24,244 bases of DNA. It comes from Plakobranchus ocellatus. Taxonomy: Eukaryota; Mollusca; Gastropoda; Plakobranchidae. Position numbers and translations under genes: made by a program. Every line of letters starts with the position of its first letter. The stretch's first letter is position 1. Positions 1 through 10,238 of the stretch are shown one piece after another. The notes under the pieces are model-generated. The model was not told where the DNA came from. It saw only the letters and a program-made list of their open reading frames with translations, and ran no database searches. The stretch lies in assembly GCA_019648995.1 (NCBI GenBank), contig BLXT01000847.1, positions 70,771 to 95,014 on the forward strand, written 5' to 3'.

Positions 1-26
<26 letters not shown>
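1..26. repeat. (AT)n microsatellite at left window edge
   Basis: Pure AT dinucleotide run. The opposite end of the window is also (AT)n, so the sequence probably ends where assembly failed in simple repeats. Confidence 0.95.
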
Positions 27-31
<5 letters not shown>

Positions 32-813
32 ATGTATGGTCAAATTTCGATCCACGTATCCTTCCAATTTCAGTTTGGCGCTTCTGTGATTGAGGACATG
101 ATTTTACCTTTGGGCTGCGACAGAACTAGTTTAATGAAACTATTAGACGCACCACTGGTCTGCACTGGGCTGGCGCCAAATTGGATTCGGTTATCTGATA
201 AAGCAGTTATAAAACTCGGCTGTATATAACTCCCCACTCACAGTCTCACAATGCCTTGAAATTAATGATTGTTTGAAGTGACAAAAGCGAACCCAGTTTC
301 AGTTTTATTACTTTTCAAAGGTTAAAGATTTTAATGGAATGGTATGATTCTTTATGGATTGCACATAACAAGGCAAATGAGACTGGTGTTTATTCTTATC
401 AAACAAATAAAAGATAAAAATATATGATATTTTTAAATCAGCCTTTCGTTGTTTGTTTTCTTGAAAGCTCTTTGTGCGTGTGTGACTTAAAGCTATTGGC
501 AACAAAAAAACTCAATCACCCTTCTTATACCATTAGTCTCTTGTGACAGCAGCTGAACGATTCTATATCGTTACAATCAATGCACTTACTGAATTGACAG
601 GTGCATCCCTTTTGCTGAACTGAGACATTTTATAGACAAGATTAATTTTTATGCGTGAGTAAGCATGAAAGGAAATTTGGATCATTTTGTCATTCTGGAG
701 TGATTCGCTTCTTCCTAGTAAAACTAATTCTCTCTAGCCATTTCATTTTCCTGCCTCTCTCCTTAATATCCTTTCCGTTTCTTCCCTTCTATTCTCTCTT
801 TTTCAATTGCTCC

Positions 814-818
<5 letters not shown>
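27..818. other. Intergenic stretch, nothing identified
   Basis: No exon-like segment, RNA gene or transposon remnant could be supported. The only longer open frame on the plus strand (32-229) is 65 codons with no recognisable motif and no splice or promoter context. Confidence 0.5.

Positions 819-860
<42 letters not shown>
819..860. repeat. (TC)n microsatellite
   Basis: About 21 uninterrupted TC units followed by further pyrimidine-rich sequence. The serine/leucine-rich frames across it are artefacts of the repeat. Confidence 0.95.
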
Positions 861-865
<5 letters not shown>

Positions 866-973
866 CTCTCTCTTCTTGCTTTATATTATTTGGCACAACT
901 TAGTATTTAGTCCTAAAATAGGCCCTACACCATTAGTTACCCCCGTCGTATTTCTTCACTCCATCGGTAATGT

Positions 974-991
974 AAAAAAAAAAAAAAAAAA
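974..991. repeat. poly-A tract
   Basis: Eighteen consecutive A residues about 35 bp upstream of the TATA box at 1026. It may be a simple homopolymer or the tail of an unrecognised retroposon; nothing upstream decides this. Confidence 0.8.
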
Positions 992-1025
992 TAATGCGTG
1001 TCTTTTCAACTACCCCTGGTATTGC

Positions 1026-1106
1026 TATAAAAGAGCAGGGCTTCGAAGTCTTTTAATCTGTGAATCGCAAACTACTGAGCAATTTCACACCCATACCTAG
1101 GTAAGT
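1026..1106 (+). promoter_or_regulatory. TATA box followed by short non-coding first exon and splice donor
   Basis: TATAAAAG at 1026-1033 is a full-strength TATA box. About 30 bp downstream (near 1056) would be the start site, and CTAG|GTAAGT at 1097-1106 is a near-perfect 5' splice site (GT at 1101). The interval contains no ATG, so it would be an untranslated first exon of roughly 45 nt, a common arrangement for animal genes. The partner coding exon is not visible nearby; the nearest plus-strand coding exon with an upstream acceptor is at 13798, 12.7 kb away, so a link to the octad-repeat gene is possible but unproven. Each signal alone could be chance; the spacing makes the pair worth noting. 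Confidence 0.4.
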
Positions 1107-3323
1107 CTTTAATCATACATGCTTAACCATTAAAAACACCTGCAAGCTTAATTGAAATTATTATTCTCTTTTGGCATTAGATTTATGTTCGCACATTTAT
1201 AAAAATTATTCATATTTCTTTTTATAATAATGCGATGCAAAAGGATATGAAATTCCTTTTCTTTTAAATCAAACGCAAGATTTTGAATCCACGATATTCT
1301 TTCACCGCACCTTGACGGGCTTGTACGGTCCCATGAAACTAATACAAACACTTAATTCTCCTGCCTTCCTTTTTTTTGGAATGCATAAAATCATTTAAGC
1401 TTTGTTGCAACTCGTTTATTCTTGCTTTATTTCCTTTTTTTCTGTTAAAGTTACTTTTTTGAGTGTGTTAGGGCGATCAAGTGTCCACGAAACTGCATTT
1501 TTCGTATCCAAAATCCAATTTTGACTTTATCTTGTGTCCTCTCATTTTATTTTCCCTACTCAAACCATTTCTGAACGGCCCGTTTGAAAATAAAGTTTCT
1601 TTTGATCACAGTAGCGGTAACGTAACTGTTTGTTTGCGATACTTCTGTTCTGTGAGAGTGATTTTCTCTGATGCTACATTCGTTGGAGGGCTTTGCCGAA
1701 AAAAATCCTTTGGTTTGCAGCACTATGTATAACACCAATGCAATACTTCGTTTTGGGTCTATCGATGGTCAAAATGTAAATCTCGTACTTTAATGTTTTA
1801 GGCTATTTGAGTTTATCACCAGTGCTTATAAGATTTTAAAAAAAGTGAGCTGATTAATTTCTAATGAGAGATATCAATATGTGAACCTTTTACTGGACAT
1901 TGTAAAGAGACTATTCATTGCATTTAGTCACTTTTTTCTTGTTTAAAATTTCGTTTATTTTGTTCAGTTTAGTTGTTGTTTTTTTGTTATCTGTATGAAA
2001 AATTTTTTAGTCTAATTTCATTTATACTTTTCTGTGCGTTTAACTGTTCTTTCAACATATAATATTTCTTTCAACACTCGTAGATTTTAGAAAGTTGCTG
2101 ATATTTTAAAATAACGAGTTTTTATAAACAATTTTTACAAGCACGCCTCCAAAAGTGGAGGTTCTGCATTTCCGACAAGGCAGTCTGACGTATTATTTCA
2201 ATTTTTCAGATAACAGTGATATTATTTATTTGTAAACAAACGACGGAAGGGGTTGAGAGGTGCCTTGTATTAGATTTGGGTAAAACAGAGACTCGGGTGT
2301 CGGTGGTAATCGATGACCGGTAATCAAAGTCACTATATTTAGATAGCCTGGATTGCTTTATCGTCATACCTTGTCGTTGAATATTAATAATCAAATTTTT
2401 TGTATATGAAGTTAAATATTTATTGGATCTTTCATTTAATTTAAAAAGCATGACACTCGCACACGGATATCTTATAACTAATCCTATAATTGTCTTAAAT
2501 GAAAATACCTTTTTACACTAGTTTCAAATAATCTCGAGCTAAAATAGCATTGTCAAAACAATATTAAGTTAAATTAAGTTGTAGTTAACGTAGTTTTTAT
2601 TCGATCTATCTCTTGACTGAGTAAGATCGTCACCCTAGTTCTTGTTTATTCTAACTCCACAATTTGTAAAACTGAGATAATCGAGTTTGAATGTTAGGGA
2701 TCAGATTCTTTTCAATTGCGATCAATTTAATCAATTATTGCTAACCAGACTAAGCTTACTTGAACCATTCAGGAGATAGAGCAGGGATTTTATTAGTGAG
2801 GCCAGCTTGTTAAGCAGAAGGATCACATGCTTTCCAACATTGTCATTTGAACTTTAAAAATCATCACTGATCCCGTCTGTAACTTTAGCAGATGTACTGG
2901 GATCCTAAAGCAAATCTATTCTTCTTCTTCGGCTGAAACTGCGAACAAAAGTGTAAAAAAACATGAAATGTTTTCTATATAAATAAGGTTGTTCCCTTGA
3001 AATATGTTCAAATCCTACATGAACGTTTCTTGGACGGATAATCCATTGAGACCTGCTATAAGAGGTATTGACATGAAGATCAAATCATCATTTCTATTTC
3101 TACATTTATGCATGTACTGTCATCTCTGTTACCGTAGTGAATGAGGCAAGAAGTTGCTCTTAGATGAAGGGCTAGGTAGATTGAGTGACAGTCATAATGC
3201 TTTCCTTAGATTGTGATGAAGCTGTGAGGAAAAGCTAATAATATATTTTATATTGATTAAGTCAGCAATTTATGAGGTGTTTTAGAACCCAAATGAAAGT
3301 AACTATTTCTGCTTAGAATTCAA
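1107..3323. other. Intergenic or intronic AT-rich DNA, nothing identified
   Basis: Short unlinked open frames only (1481-1732 plus, 2206-2451 minus), without motifs or exon-like splice signals. No repeats beyond poly-T runs were recognised. Confidence 0.5.
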
Positions 3324-3329
3324 TTTATT
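3324..3329 (-). terminator. Polyadenylation signal AATAAA (minus strand)
   Basis: Read on the minus strand this is AATAAA, about 120 nt past the stop codon of the candidate terminal exon at 3448-3610, a normal 3' UTR distance. In AT-rich DNA the hexamer is common, so it supports the exon call only modestly. Confidence 0.4.
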
Positions 3330-3447
3330 AAAATAAGAAACAGACTTAGGATGTACTGCATACAAAATAATTCATTTTAGAAACGATCATTAGTCTTTTT
3401 AAATAAAACAAAAAGCATTGCGTAATATAGAAATATTCTGTAAATCC

Positions 3448-3610
3448 CTACGTAGAAGCAAATTCTGCTGCCTCTGATTTTGACTTGAGAACAATCCGTT
3501 GTCGTTGATAGAGGATCAGAGACTTCAGGTTGGGGGCGACAGTAATATCTTCGCTCACGTCCAATACTTCATTTAGAGTGTCATGAACAGTAGTAGCAAC
3601 GCTGTCATAT
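3448..3610 (-). CDS. Candidate terminal coding exon of an unrecognised minus-strand gene
   Basis: On the minus strand the sequence atcatttcttag|A forms a pyrimidine-rich 3' splice site at 3611-3622. The exon then has one base completing a codon, 53 sense codons and a TAG stop at 3448-3450. The peptide begins YDSVATTVHDTLNEVL and ends KSKSEAAEFAST. It is rich in D/E/K/S, free of low-complexity sequence, looks helical, and its codons are visibly less AT-rich than the flanks. A polyA signal follows at 3324-3329. I do not recognise the family. Upstream exons should lie at higher coordinates on the minus strand, but none could be identified; they may be beyond the repeats or outside the window. 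If the TATA/donor at 1026 belongs to a long plus-strand gene, this gene would be nested in its intron. Confidence 0.42.
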
Positions 3611-3622
3611 CTAAGAAATGAT

Positions 3623-3930
3623 ACAGATCGTTCTGCACAAGCTACTAGTCAGTGATTACAGCAGCACCGTAACATTCATTTATTATTCAAATTATTGAAA
3701 TTTTAAAGAAAAAAAATTAAATGGCTATTTATTATAACGATTTCAAATTAGAAACATCTCACTTCTGCTTAAAAAAGAATCAAAATGATATAGCATTATC
3801 TAAAACTAAAAGGCAACATTTATCTTGTGACCTTGGTTATACGTCTTCCAAGAGTTTGCATTTGATTGTAGAATCTAAAGTCTAGATCATTCATAAGCTT
3901 TTAAAGACTTAGGCGACTAACATTTGCCTG
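3623..3930. other. AT-rich DNA, nothing identified
   Basis: Presumably intron or upstream sequence of the minus-strand gene ending at 3448. No further exon-like segment seen. Confidence 0.4.
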
Positions 3931-4078
3931 CGCTTAGAACAAACAAGAACTTAACGGAATGATCAATTACTGTAAGTCTCTTGGGTTTGGGTGGAATTAG
4001 AATAAACAAGAATTTAACCCAGCTGTCAGCGAAAACTATCTTATTTCATTTCTTTATCTATTCATTTATTTACCTTTA

Positions 4079-4081
4079 TTG

Positions 4082-4159
<78 letters not shown>

Positions 4160-4167
4160 TGTTGTTG

Positions 4168-4202
<35 letters not shown>
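4079..4202. repeat. (ATT)n microsatellite with GTT interruptions
   Basis: About 120 bp of TTA/ATT units with TTG units near 4081 and 4157-4169. It ends two bases before the hammerhead motif begins. The tyrosine- and isoleucine-rich frame over it is an artefact. Confidence 0.95.
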
Positions 4203-4203
<1 letters not shown>

Positions 4204-4204
4204 T

Positions 4205-4250
4205 GCACCCTGATGATGTCCGCGTAGGACAGAAACAGTATTGTAGGTGC
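4205..4250 (+). ncRNA. Hammerhead ribozyme (type I), self-cleaving RNA motif
   Basis: All core elements are present in order. Helix I 5' strand is GCACC (4205-4209). Core box 1 is CTGATGA (4210-4216). Helix II is TGTCC/GGACA (4217-4221 with 4227-4231) closed by a GCGTA loop. Core box 2 is GAA plus A15.1 (4232-4235). Helix III is ACA/TGT (4235-4237 with 4242-4244) with a GTAT loop. The unpaired cleavage-site residue is A at 4245, and helix I 3' strand is GGTGC (4246-4250). Predicted cleavage is between 4245 and 4246. Helices I, II and III have 5, 5 and 3 perfect pairs and every invariant core base is intact. The first pair of helix II is U-A instead of the usual G-C, which may lower activity. 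Tiny helix III and open helix I are typical of metazoan hammerheads in Penelope-like elements and small retrozymes (established for those groups). No second copy or reverse transcriptase was found nearby, so this looks like a solitary copy next to an (ATT)n tract. Confidence 0.85.
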
Positions 4251-5009
4251 CCTAGAGAGAAATGAATGCCTAGGTAAAAAACTTTTTATTTATATATGCT
4301 TTCCTTCAGAATTATCAGGCTGAACATACATCATATACTAAAGGAAAAAGGACTTACAAAAAGTTAGAAGCGACATTTTTTACCCATTTCACAGCTCTTA
4401 AATTCAACGATGGCCGCTATTTTGAATGTTGCAAGACTCGAACAAAAGCAGGCCAATCCCAATCCGGCAATTTCATTGGGTTATAGACTTAGTACAAACA
4501 AAGAACTAAAAATATAGCCGCACCCAGGAGGTAGGACAAATCCAGTCTTGATGAACTTTAAAAATTCTACTTTCTGATTGACTCAAACGGAGTTAGAATA
4601 AACAAGCACTAAAAGACTTAGAAAAGATGTGGATTTAGAACAATCTAGACCTTGAAAACATTGTACTGGAGGGACGCAACTCTTCATTCTGTAATTGAAA
4701 TAAGAGTTTATTTAAGTACCCATCCATTACTAAAATTTCTCCCAATTTTGAAAAAAAGGAGTTAAAACAAACCAGAACTAAACTGACAAGATATTAATAT
4801 TGACTTGGATATAGTTTAAGCAAAAGTAATCAAAGATACAATCATAAAATCTTTAGTGCTGACAATTGACTTATATTCTCAAAATCGTGACCTAAATTCG
4901 GAACTAATGGAATGTAAAGTGTTAAAATTAAGACCTAGAAATGTATCTTTTGGGTTGAAATGTTATCCTTGGCTTACAGGCCTTAGATTACAAACAAATC
5001 TTAATGGAA

Positions 5010-6679
5010 ATCTTTGGAAACTTAATGTTACCTGAACAAATGTCGTATCTCTAATCACATCTATTATTTTTTATTACTTTTCTACATTTTCTTCAAGAAT
5101 TTAAGTTGATATACTCAGACTACAGTAGAGTAGGCTGTTTTCCGAAATTCACTATAGTATGATTCAATTAATGTAGTTTTGCTTGCATTAAGTTTCACAC
5201 TTCTTTTACTCATCTAGAATGTCTCACTGTTAATAATTTCTATAAGTGACCCTTGTCAAGAGTATGGGAAATGAGTCATTGCCATGTTTTAGCATATCTT
5301 TTGGTATATGCTGGGACTTAATAATAAATCTGGCTGTATTTACAGTTTCAAGACATAATAGAGAAACAAACATCCAAGAATTTTTATCACTCAAGAAAAA
5401 GAAATCCGCGTAACAAGAAAGAATAGCCAGCACCAATAATTTCAAAGATTAATGATAAGGTTGGGAAAACAGTAGAACAGTAGTGTTGCGGCAAAAAATG
5501 TGCCTTTTATAAATTTGGAAGAGAAAAAAAAAGGGAAGAAATGTAACCCCATAAGCTCTAAAGAACATTTCTATAAGATTTTCATCGCATTAACATACTA
5601 AGTCGACATCAAAATTTTCACCTAAGGTCTTCTCATAAACGTCATGATGTCGCATCACGATCAACTTAACTCAAAGCTCCTTCCAATGATATCAGTACAT
5701 TTCATGAAGCAATATGCTCAGCATCGGTAGGTTTGTAAACTTTCATTACAAGTCATGGTTATTTATTGTATACAAAAAAAAAATGCGTTCAGCTATGTGT
5801 TATGAACCAAGAACCATTCAATAATATGCTGTTTCTTAAACATTAAAATGGTAATGAAATCTACAGGGGTAAAAGAAATATCCAACAATGAGGAACGCGT
5901 ATACTAAGTAGAATTGCTGGTGTTGTCGCCGCTTGCTTTTCGAAGGTAAAAAAAAAAAATACGCGTATGGATTGCACTTTCAAGATTATATAACTTCCAC
6001 ACAACAATTATAACGGATTCTTGTGCATAGTTGTGACAATTAAGAGGCCATCATGCTATATTTGTTTCATAACCCTGCAATCCTACTAGTCATAAGATCA
6101 ATTTCTTCAAAGAAGTTCTTCAAGGTAAACTTTAATTGTACATAACTTAATCTCTCGCCGCGGTTTAAGAAATATTTATCTCTCAAGATGCCACACACTG
6201 GAAACTATACCGAAAATCTAATCAAAGTCTTGCGTTGAAGTTTTTGAAGAATAGTACATGGATTTGGGGAACCAACACTTGATTTCAAATGTTCTTGGGG
6301 TCGTTATTTTAGTCTTATTCAAACCCAAATTTCTCATATCCAGCAATGCTCAATCCAAACGTATCTTTTCATCCGCTGGACCTTCGTATAGCCGTCTTTG
6401 AGAGTCAGAACACTATGGCTATGCGTTTCCTTAGTGAGTGTGATTATTTTAACATTGCAATTCACCTTGTTTCTTTTATTATTCTCAAAATTAAAAAAAA
6501 AATTTTTTTTTAATCCAAGAAGTCTGATGAACCACCCCATTGACAAAATTCTTCTGTGCCTTGTGTTCAGCACATGTGATCACAGTTGCCCATTGGCTAG
6601 TAGTTTAAACATTCATGGCTCTCGACACTGTTTCTATGGTATATGTACTTGAATCATTTTCATTTTTACTGTCCCCTCG
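5010..6679. other. AT-rich DNA, nothing firmly identified
   Basis: No gene or transposon supported. A minus-strand frame at 5230-5445 begins MKLLVLAILSC, resembling a signal peptide, but lacks any other coding evidence. At 6491-6511 an A-run abuts a T-run as a near-perfect palindrome. Confidence 0.45.
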
Positions 6680-6747
6680 AACAACAAAAACGACGACGAC
6701 GACGACGACAACAACAACAACAACAACAGCAGCAACAACAACAAAAA
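6680..6747. repeat. (ACG)n-(ACA)n compound microsatellite
   Basis: Units of ACG change into ACA with a few CAG interruptions. The valine-rich minus-strand frame over it is an artefact. Confidence 0.9.
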
Positions 6748-8240
6748 CATGAATGATTTCATGGATAACCAAGCGAATTATAATGGGCAATCCATAGCAT
6801 CGTCAAAAACTATCTATCTTATTTTGATCTCCACACGAATCAGTGTAATAATAAAACTGCGAAAATAAAATCATTCAATAAATTATCAGCATGTTCTTTG
6901 CGTTTTATTTTTTACTTAGTTTGTTCCAATCAAAGTGTTCTAAATTTGCGAAATGCTCATAATGGAGTCCTGACAAAATGAAGTCTCTTGAGGAAAAGTC
7001 TTAAAAAAGGCGTTTTTCCCCCTCCACATTGTAAGTTTTGTAATGAATACACTAAAATCAGCCTTGCTCAAAGTCAATACATGTACGTTGTTTTGGTCCC
7101 GATGGGTTGAATTTATCAGGATTCCACTGCTTTATTACAACTTAACAAGGGAATAATAGAGGAAGGCAGTTATTTGAAAAAAGAAATTAATGTACCAAAG
7201 CAAAAGATAAATGTACTGACGACAAAGATAAGGACATTATTTTTACACTTTCAAATAAGAAGTAGTAAATTTACTATATTTTTTGAAAGTGCTTTTATTT
7301 GTATGTCGGTAGAATTATTTCAAAATAGATAAATGACAGCAAAAATCAAACTGACATCCTAAATAAATAAGTTAGTGTAATCTATATATAAAAAACCTAC
7401 CTCAAAGTTAGCTTTAGCTAAATTGGTTAACACCATAGAGAATGTATGACCTTAGGAAAGAAGGAAAGTAAAGAGCACCTTTCAGCAGAATATACTTTCG
7501 TATACATAGTGTTACTGTTTGTAATATTTATAAATGAAGCTAAAAAAAAAAAAGATGAATGATGGCGATCGATAAAGTGATTTTGCGCAGTAAATTCTTT
7601 TAAGAGCAAATATTCTTGTCCAATGAAGCGCAAAGACGCTCCTTTGTGTAATTTTTTGCACAGGTCTATTTAGCATTCAAGGCTGAAAGTAGAACGCATA
7701 GAAGTCTGGCGATACGAACTCATTAATTTTGTGTACATGCAATAGAATAGTTTTACTTACTCCCGTGGTATATCTTAAGCAATAATAATATGTATGTGTA
7801 AGCTGATTAAATTCAAACGATCAACCCACAACAATCTCTCAACAAGCTTTCACCAATCCAGTAGGCCTGGTAGTAGCAGCTTTTGGATCTATCTCACTCA
7901 CACACATCTTAGATCCACAAAATAAAACGGACGTACCAGTATTGCCAATGACCTGCGAAACGGTTCTTTTATGCCTATACTTTTTTATTTTACAATAGCG
8001 CATCATATAATTATCAGAAGAGCTCTCTACTGTATACACACACATACACAGAGAAACAAAAAGGCATGTAATATTTGTCTCATACTATGATACATATAAC
8101 AATGATACATCTATAATGTTTGCGTAATAAAACAATGCATGTATACTTCTGTTCACAATTTTTTTTAAATTAACATTTATGTATTCTAGCCCCAATAGTA
8201 TGCGTGAGCCAAGCTGTGTCAAAGAATCTCGACCCGAAGT
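6748..8240. other. AT-rich DNA, nothing firmly identified
   Basis: The only segment with somewhat balanced composition is 7839-7952. It is open on both strands and could be a minus-strand terminal exon (stop at 7839-7841), but the putative acceptor at 7953 has a poor pyrimidine tract. Not called as a gene. Confidence 0.4.
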
Positions 8241-8392
8241 CACCGTGTGAAAATACTATTCCTAAAAGAAAAAAAAAAATTCATGGTCTGATGCTAAAAA
8301 AAAAAGCAAGTTGGAAGCAAGAATATACGATTCAATAATATTCTTTATCGTTTAGTTACAGTAAAAATCATGTTGATACTATTCCCAAGGCC

Positions 8393-8530
8393 TGCCGTGT
8401 AAAAAATTTGTTAATACTTATTGTATTCCACTTTCTGCCGTGTAAAAATCATATCGTTACGATTGTGCGACATGCCGTGTAAAAATCATATATCGCTACG
8501 ATTTCACGGTATGCCGTGGAAAAAACACTC
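8393..8530 (+). repeat. Degenerate tandem repeat, unit 37-43 bp starting TGCCGTGTAAAAATCATAT
   Basis: TGCCGTGTAAAAA or TGCCGTGGAAAAA recurs at 8393, 8436, 8473 and 8512, with spacings of 43, 37 and 39 bp. The two middle units each carry ATCATAT followed by a short TCG(T/C)TACGA palindrome. Weaker upstream echoes occur at 8243 (CCGTGTGAAAATACTATTCC) and 8360 (AGTAAAAATCATGTTGATAC). No open frame runs through it. It may be a small satellite fragment or the end of an unrecognised element. Confidence 0.6.
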
Positions 8531-9643
8531 CCCAATTAAAATCTCAGACTATGGCAAAAAATGCCAAAAATTTCCAGAAAAAAAATGTTGAAAAAAATGC
8601 TTTAAGAAGAAGACGAAAATGCAAAAAATTTATAGTTGCATTAAAAATCTACTTATTGAGACATACATCGTGACATGCAACATAAATAACGGTAAAACGG
8701 TAATTTTCAAAAAACAACAATAAAAAAAATCGCAACATGAATTTGTCTAATGTAATTTAAATTACTGCAGGCCTACACAGATTAAAAACTTTTTAAGATC
8801 TTATTATAATTGCTAAGTTAATTCCGTTCCCTAAACACACACACACAAATCAAATAGCATCCATTGACCATGGCCGTTTTAAAATATCCTTAACTTTTGA
8901 CTCCTTCTCATTTTCTGATAGCTAAAGAATGCAGCCTTATCATGGACTGGGTATTCCAAAGACAATTTCTCTGTACCATAAGAGTAACTTGCACTTGGCA
9001 TGTTTTGAGCTCTTATAAAGACGATTCATCTTTTTCATCCTGCTATTTCATAATGCTCTGAGTAGAACAATTGACACTCTGTTTATGAAGTTACTTTAGA
9101 TAGACATCCCTATTGCTTTTTCAAAATCTTATTGAATCACCTGTTGACTGACAATAACGCAAAACAACTTAAAAAACCATTTTCTCTGCATAGCACTCAT
9201 TTAACTATCGATTTTAATATCATTTGCATAGAACTGATGCTACCCATCTTGTCTGTAGGGGGAAATATCCATCTTCACATTTGTTTGATATCGTCTGACT
9301 TGAGTAAATAAGCTTACAATATAAGACGCAAGAGCGTTTGCGCAGCATTCAAAGTACAGTATTGGCTGAGAGGAATGCAGCAACGGAAGCGGACATCCGT
9401 TCTGATGTAACAGTATTGTTTTCTTTGGGAAATCGGTGGTGAACGTAACCTTTATTTGGTTTCGTTGTAAAAGACTGTAAAAGTTGTATCTTTTGAATAT
9501 CTCAAAGTTAAAAGTGAGTAAGATAAAGTGATTTTGAAAAGCAAAGGGTCGTATGAAGATTTACGCCACTTAAATTGATCAGATGGTTGAAACCAAATAG
9601 TCGTATGTATAATATACAACCTGTTTTGTAAACAACGTAGCAA
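8531..9643. other. AT-rich DNA, nothing firmly identified
   Basis: A slightly GC-richer patch at 9325-9440 is open in two plus frames for about 35 codons each, without motifs or good splice sites. A short (CA)n lies near 8836-8849. Confidence 0.4.
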
Positions 9644-9842
9644 CCAAAGAGTCGTAATTTGAGTTACGACATTTTGTATTCTAAAAAAACTATGGTATGT
9701 ACATACGAAAAATCTTTTTTTGCTTACAACTTCCGGCCCATTTGACGTAGAGATAAGCCGTTTGGGCTCAAGATGCGTTTTACTTTCCCCTACAACATCT
9801 CTCCCAATTCTAAAAAGTCGTAACTCCAGGTACGAAGTTTGG
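9644..9842. mobile_element. MITE-like short inverted-repeat element (about 199 bp)
   Basis: The left end reads CCAAAGAGTCGTAATTTGAG then TTACGAC; the right end, on the other strand, reads CCAAACTTCGTACCTGGAG then TTACGAC. The arms agree over most of about 35 bp and both continue into a T-rich stretch and a TTCTAA/TTAGAA segment. Inside each arm GTCGTAA/TTACGAC forms its own small palindrome (9651-9670 on the left). There is no coding capacity, as in non-autonomous DNA transposons. A partial extra arm copy (CCAAATAGTCGTATG) sits about 51 bp outside the left end near 9594. No clear target-site duplication was seen and the superfamily is unknown. Confidence 0.42.
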
Positions 9843-9984
9843 TCCCCGATCCTCGGTATATCCTACTGGTGAGACTTCAAACGTAACGGTACCGGAATCT
9901 ATAGAGCCTTCTAATCTGCTATTACACATGCTGCAGAGTGGAGAGTCTTAGCGAATCAGGCTGGCATGCTTTAAGGAATATGAT

Positions 9985-10238
9985 TAATTTTTAACAAGGA
10001 AACTGAGAGAAAACTAGAAGCAGTAGAGATGTGGTTATTAGAAAAACGACGGGGGATATCATAAAAGTAAAAAAAGTTCTTTGAATCGATACTGAAAGAA
10101 ACTGACCTTAAGTGATCATGAATCGAAACATAAAACAGAACCAACTAAAATTTTTTGGACATATTTGCCGACAAAAGGATTTAGAACATTTAGCCATCAC
10201 TGGAAAATTGAAAGATATAGCGCAGCACAGGTATAGGT
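9985..10238 (+). mobile_element. LINE fragment: decayed reverse-transcriptase C-terminal region, RTE-like
   Basis: Plus-strand translation gives RKLEAVEMWLLEKRRGIS near 10007-10060 and QNQLKFFGHICRQKDLEHL then AITGKLKD near 10137-10218. These match the classic LINE ORF2 C-terminal block in which an EMW..RR.LRI.W segment is followed by an RQLKFFGHI.R...LE....GK motif. Stop codons lie between the two blocks, so the copy is dead. It is truncated at both ends and faces, tail to tail, another LINE fragment on the minus strand. RTE-clade membership is my best guess from the BovB-like motif order. Confidence 0.75.

Larger units (their letters stand above)
3934..5004 (+). repeat. Degenerate dispersed repeat, consensus near AGTTAGAATAAACAAGAACT
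   Basis: The phrase recurs in one orientation at about 3934, 3996, 4488, 4591, 4760 and 4982, with weaker echoes at 4634 and 4812. Examples are TTAGAACAAACAAGAACTTA, ATTAGAATAAACAAGAATTT and AGTTAAAACAAACCAGAACT. The first two copies are 62 bp apart and 4634 to 4760 is 126 bp, twice 63, so an old minisatellite of about 62-63 bp is one explanation. The microsatellite and hammerhead at 4079-4250 interrupt it. The copies are short and the alignment was by eye, so chance in A-rich DNA cannot be excluded. Confidence 0.35.

Noticed and set aside
3981-4265. 94-codon tyrosine/isoleucine-rich plus-strand frame.
   Set aside because: It is a translation of the (ATT)n tract and the hammerhead region.
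5230-5445. Minus-strand 71-codon frame starting MKLLVLAILSC, like a small secreted peptide.
   Set aside because: AT-driven composition, no processing sites, promoter or splice evidence.
6520-6560. Second CTGATGA box (in GTCTGATGAACC).
   Set aside because: No helix II or GAAA box follows, so it is not a hammerhead.
7839-8045. Minus-strand frame ending RPTGLVKAC, possible terminal exon.
   Set aside because: Open on both strands, weak acceptor at 7953, no polyA signal close to the stop, no family recognised.
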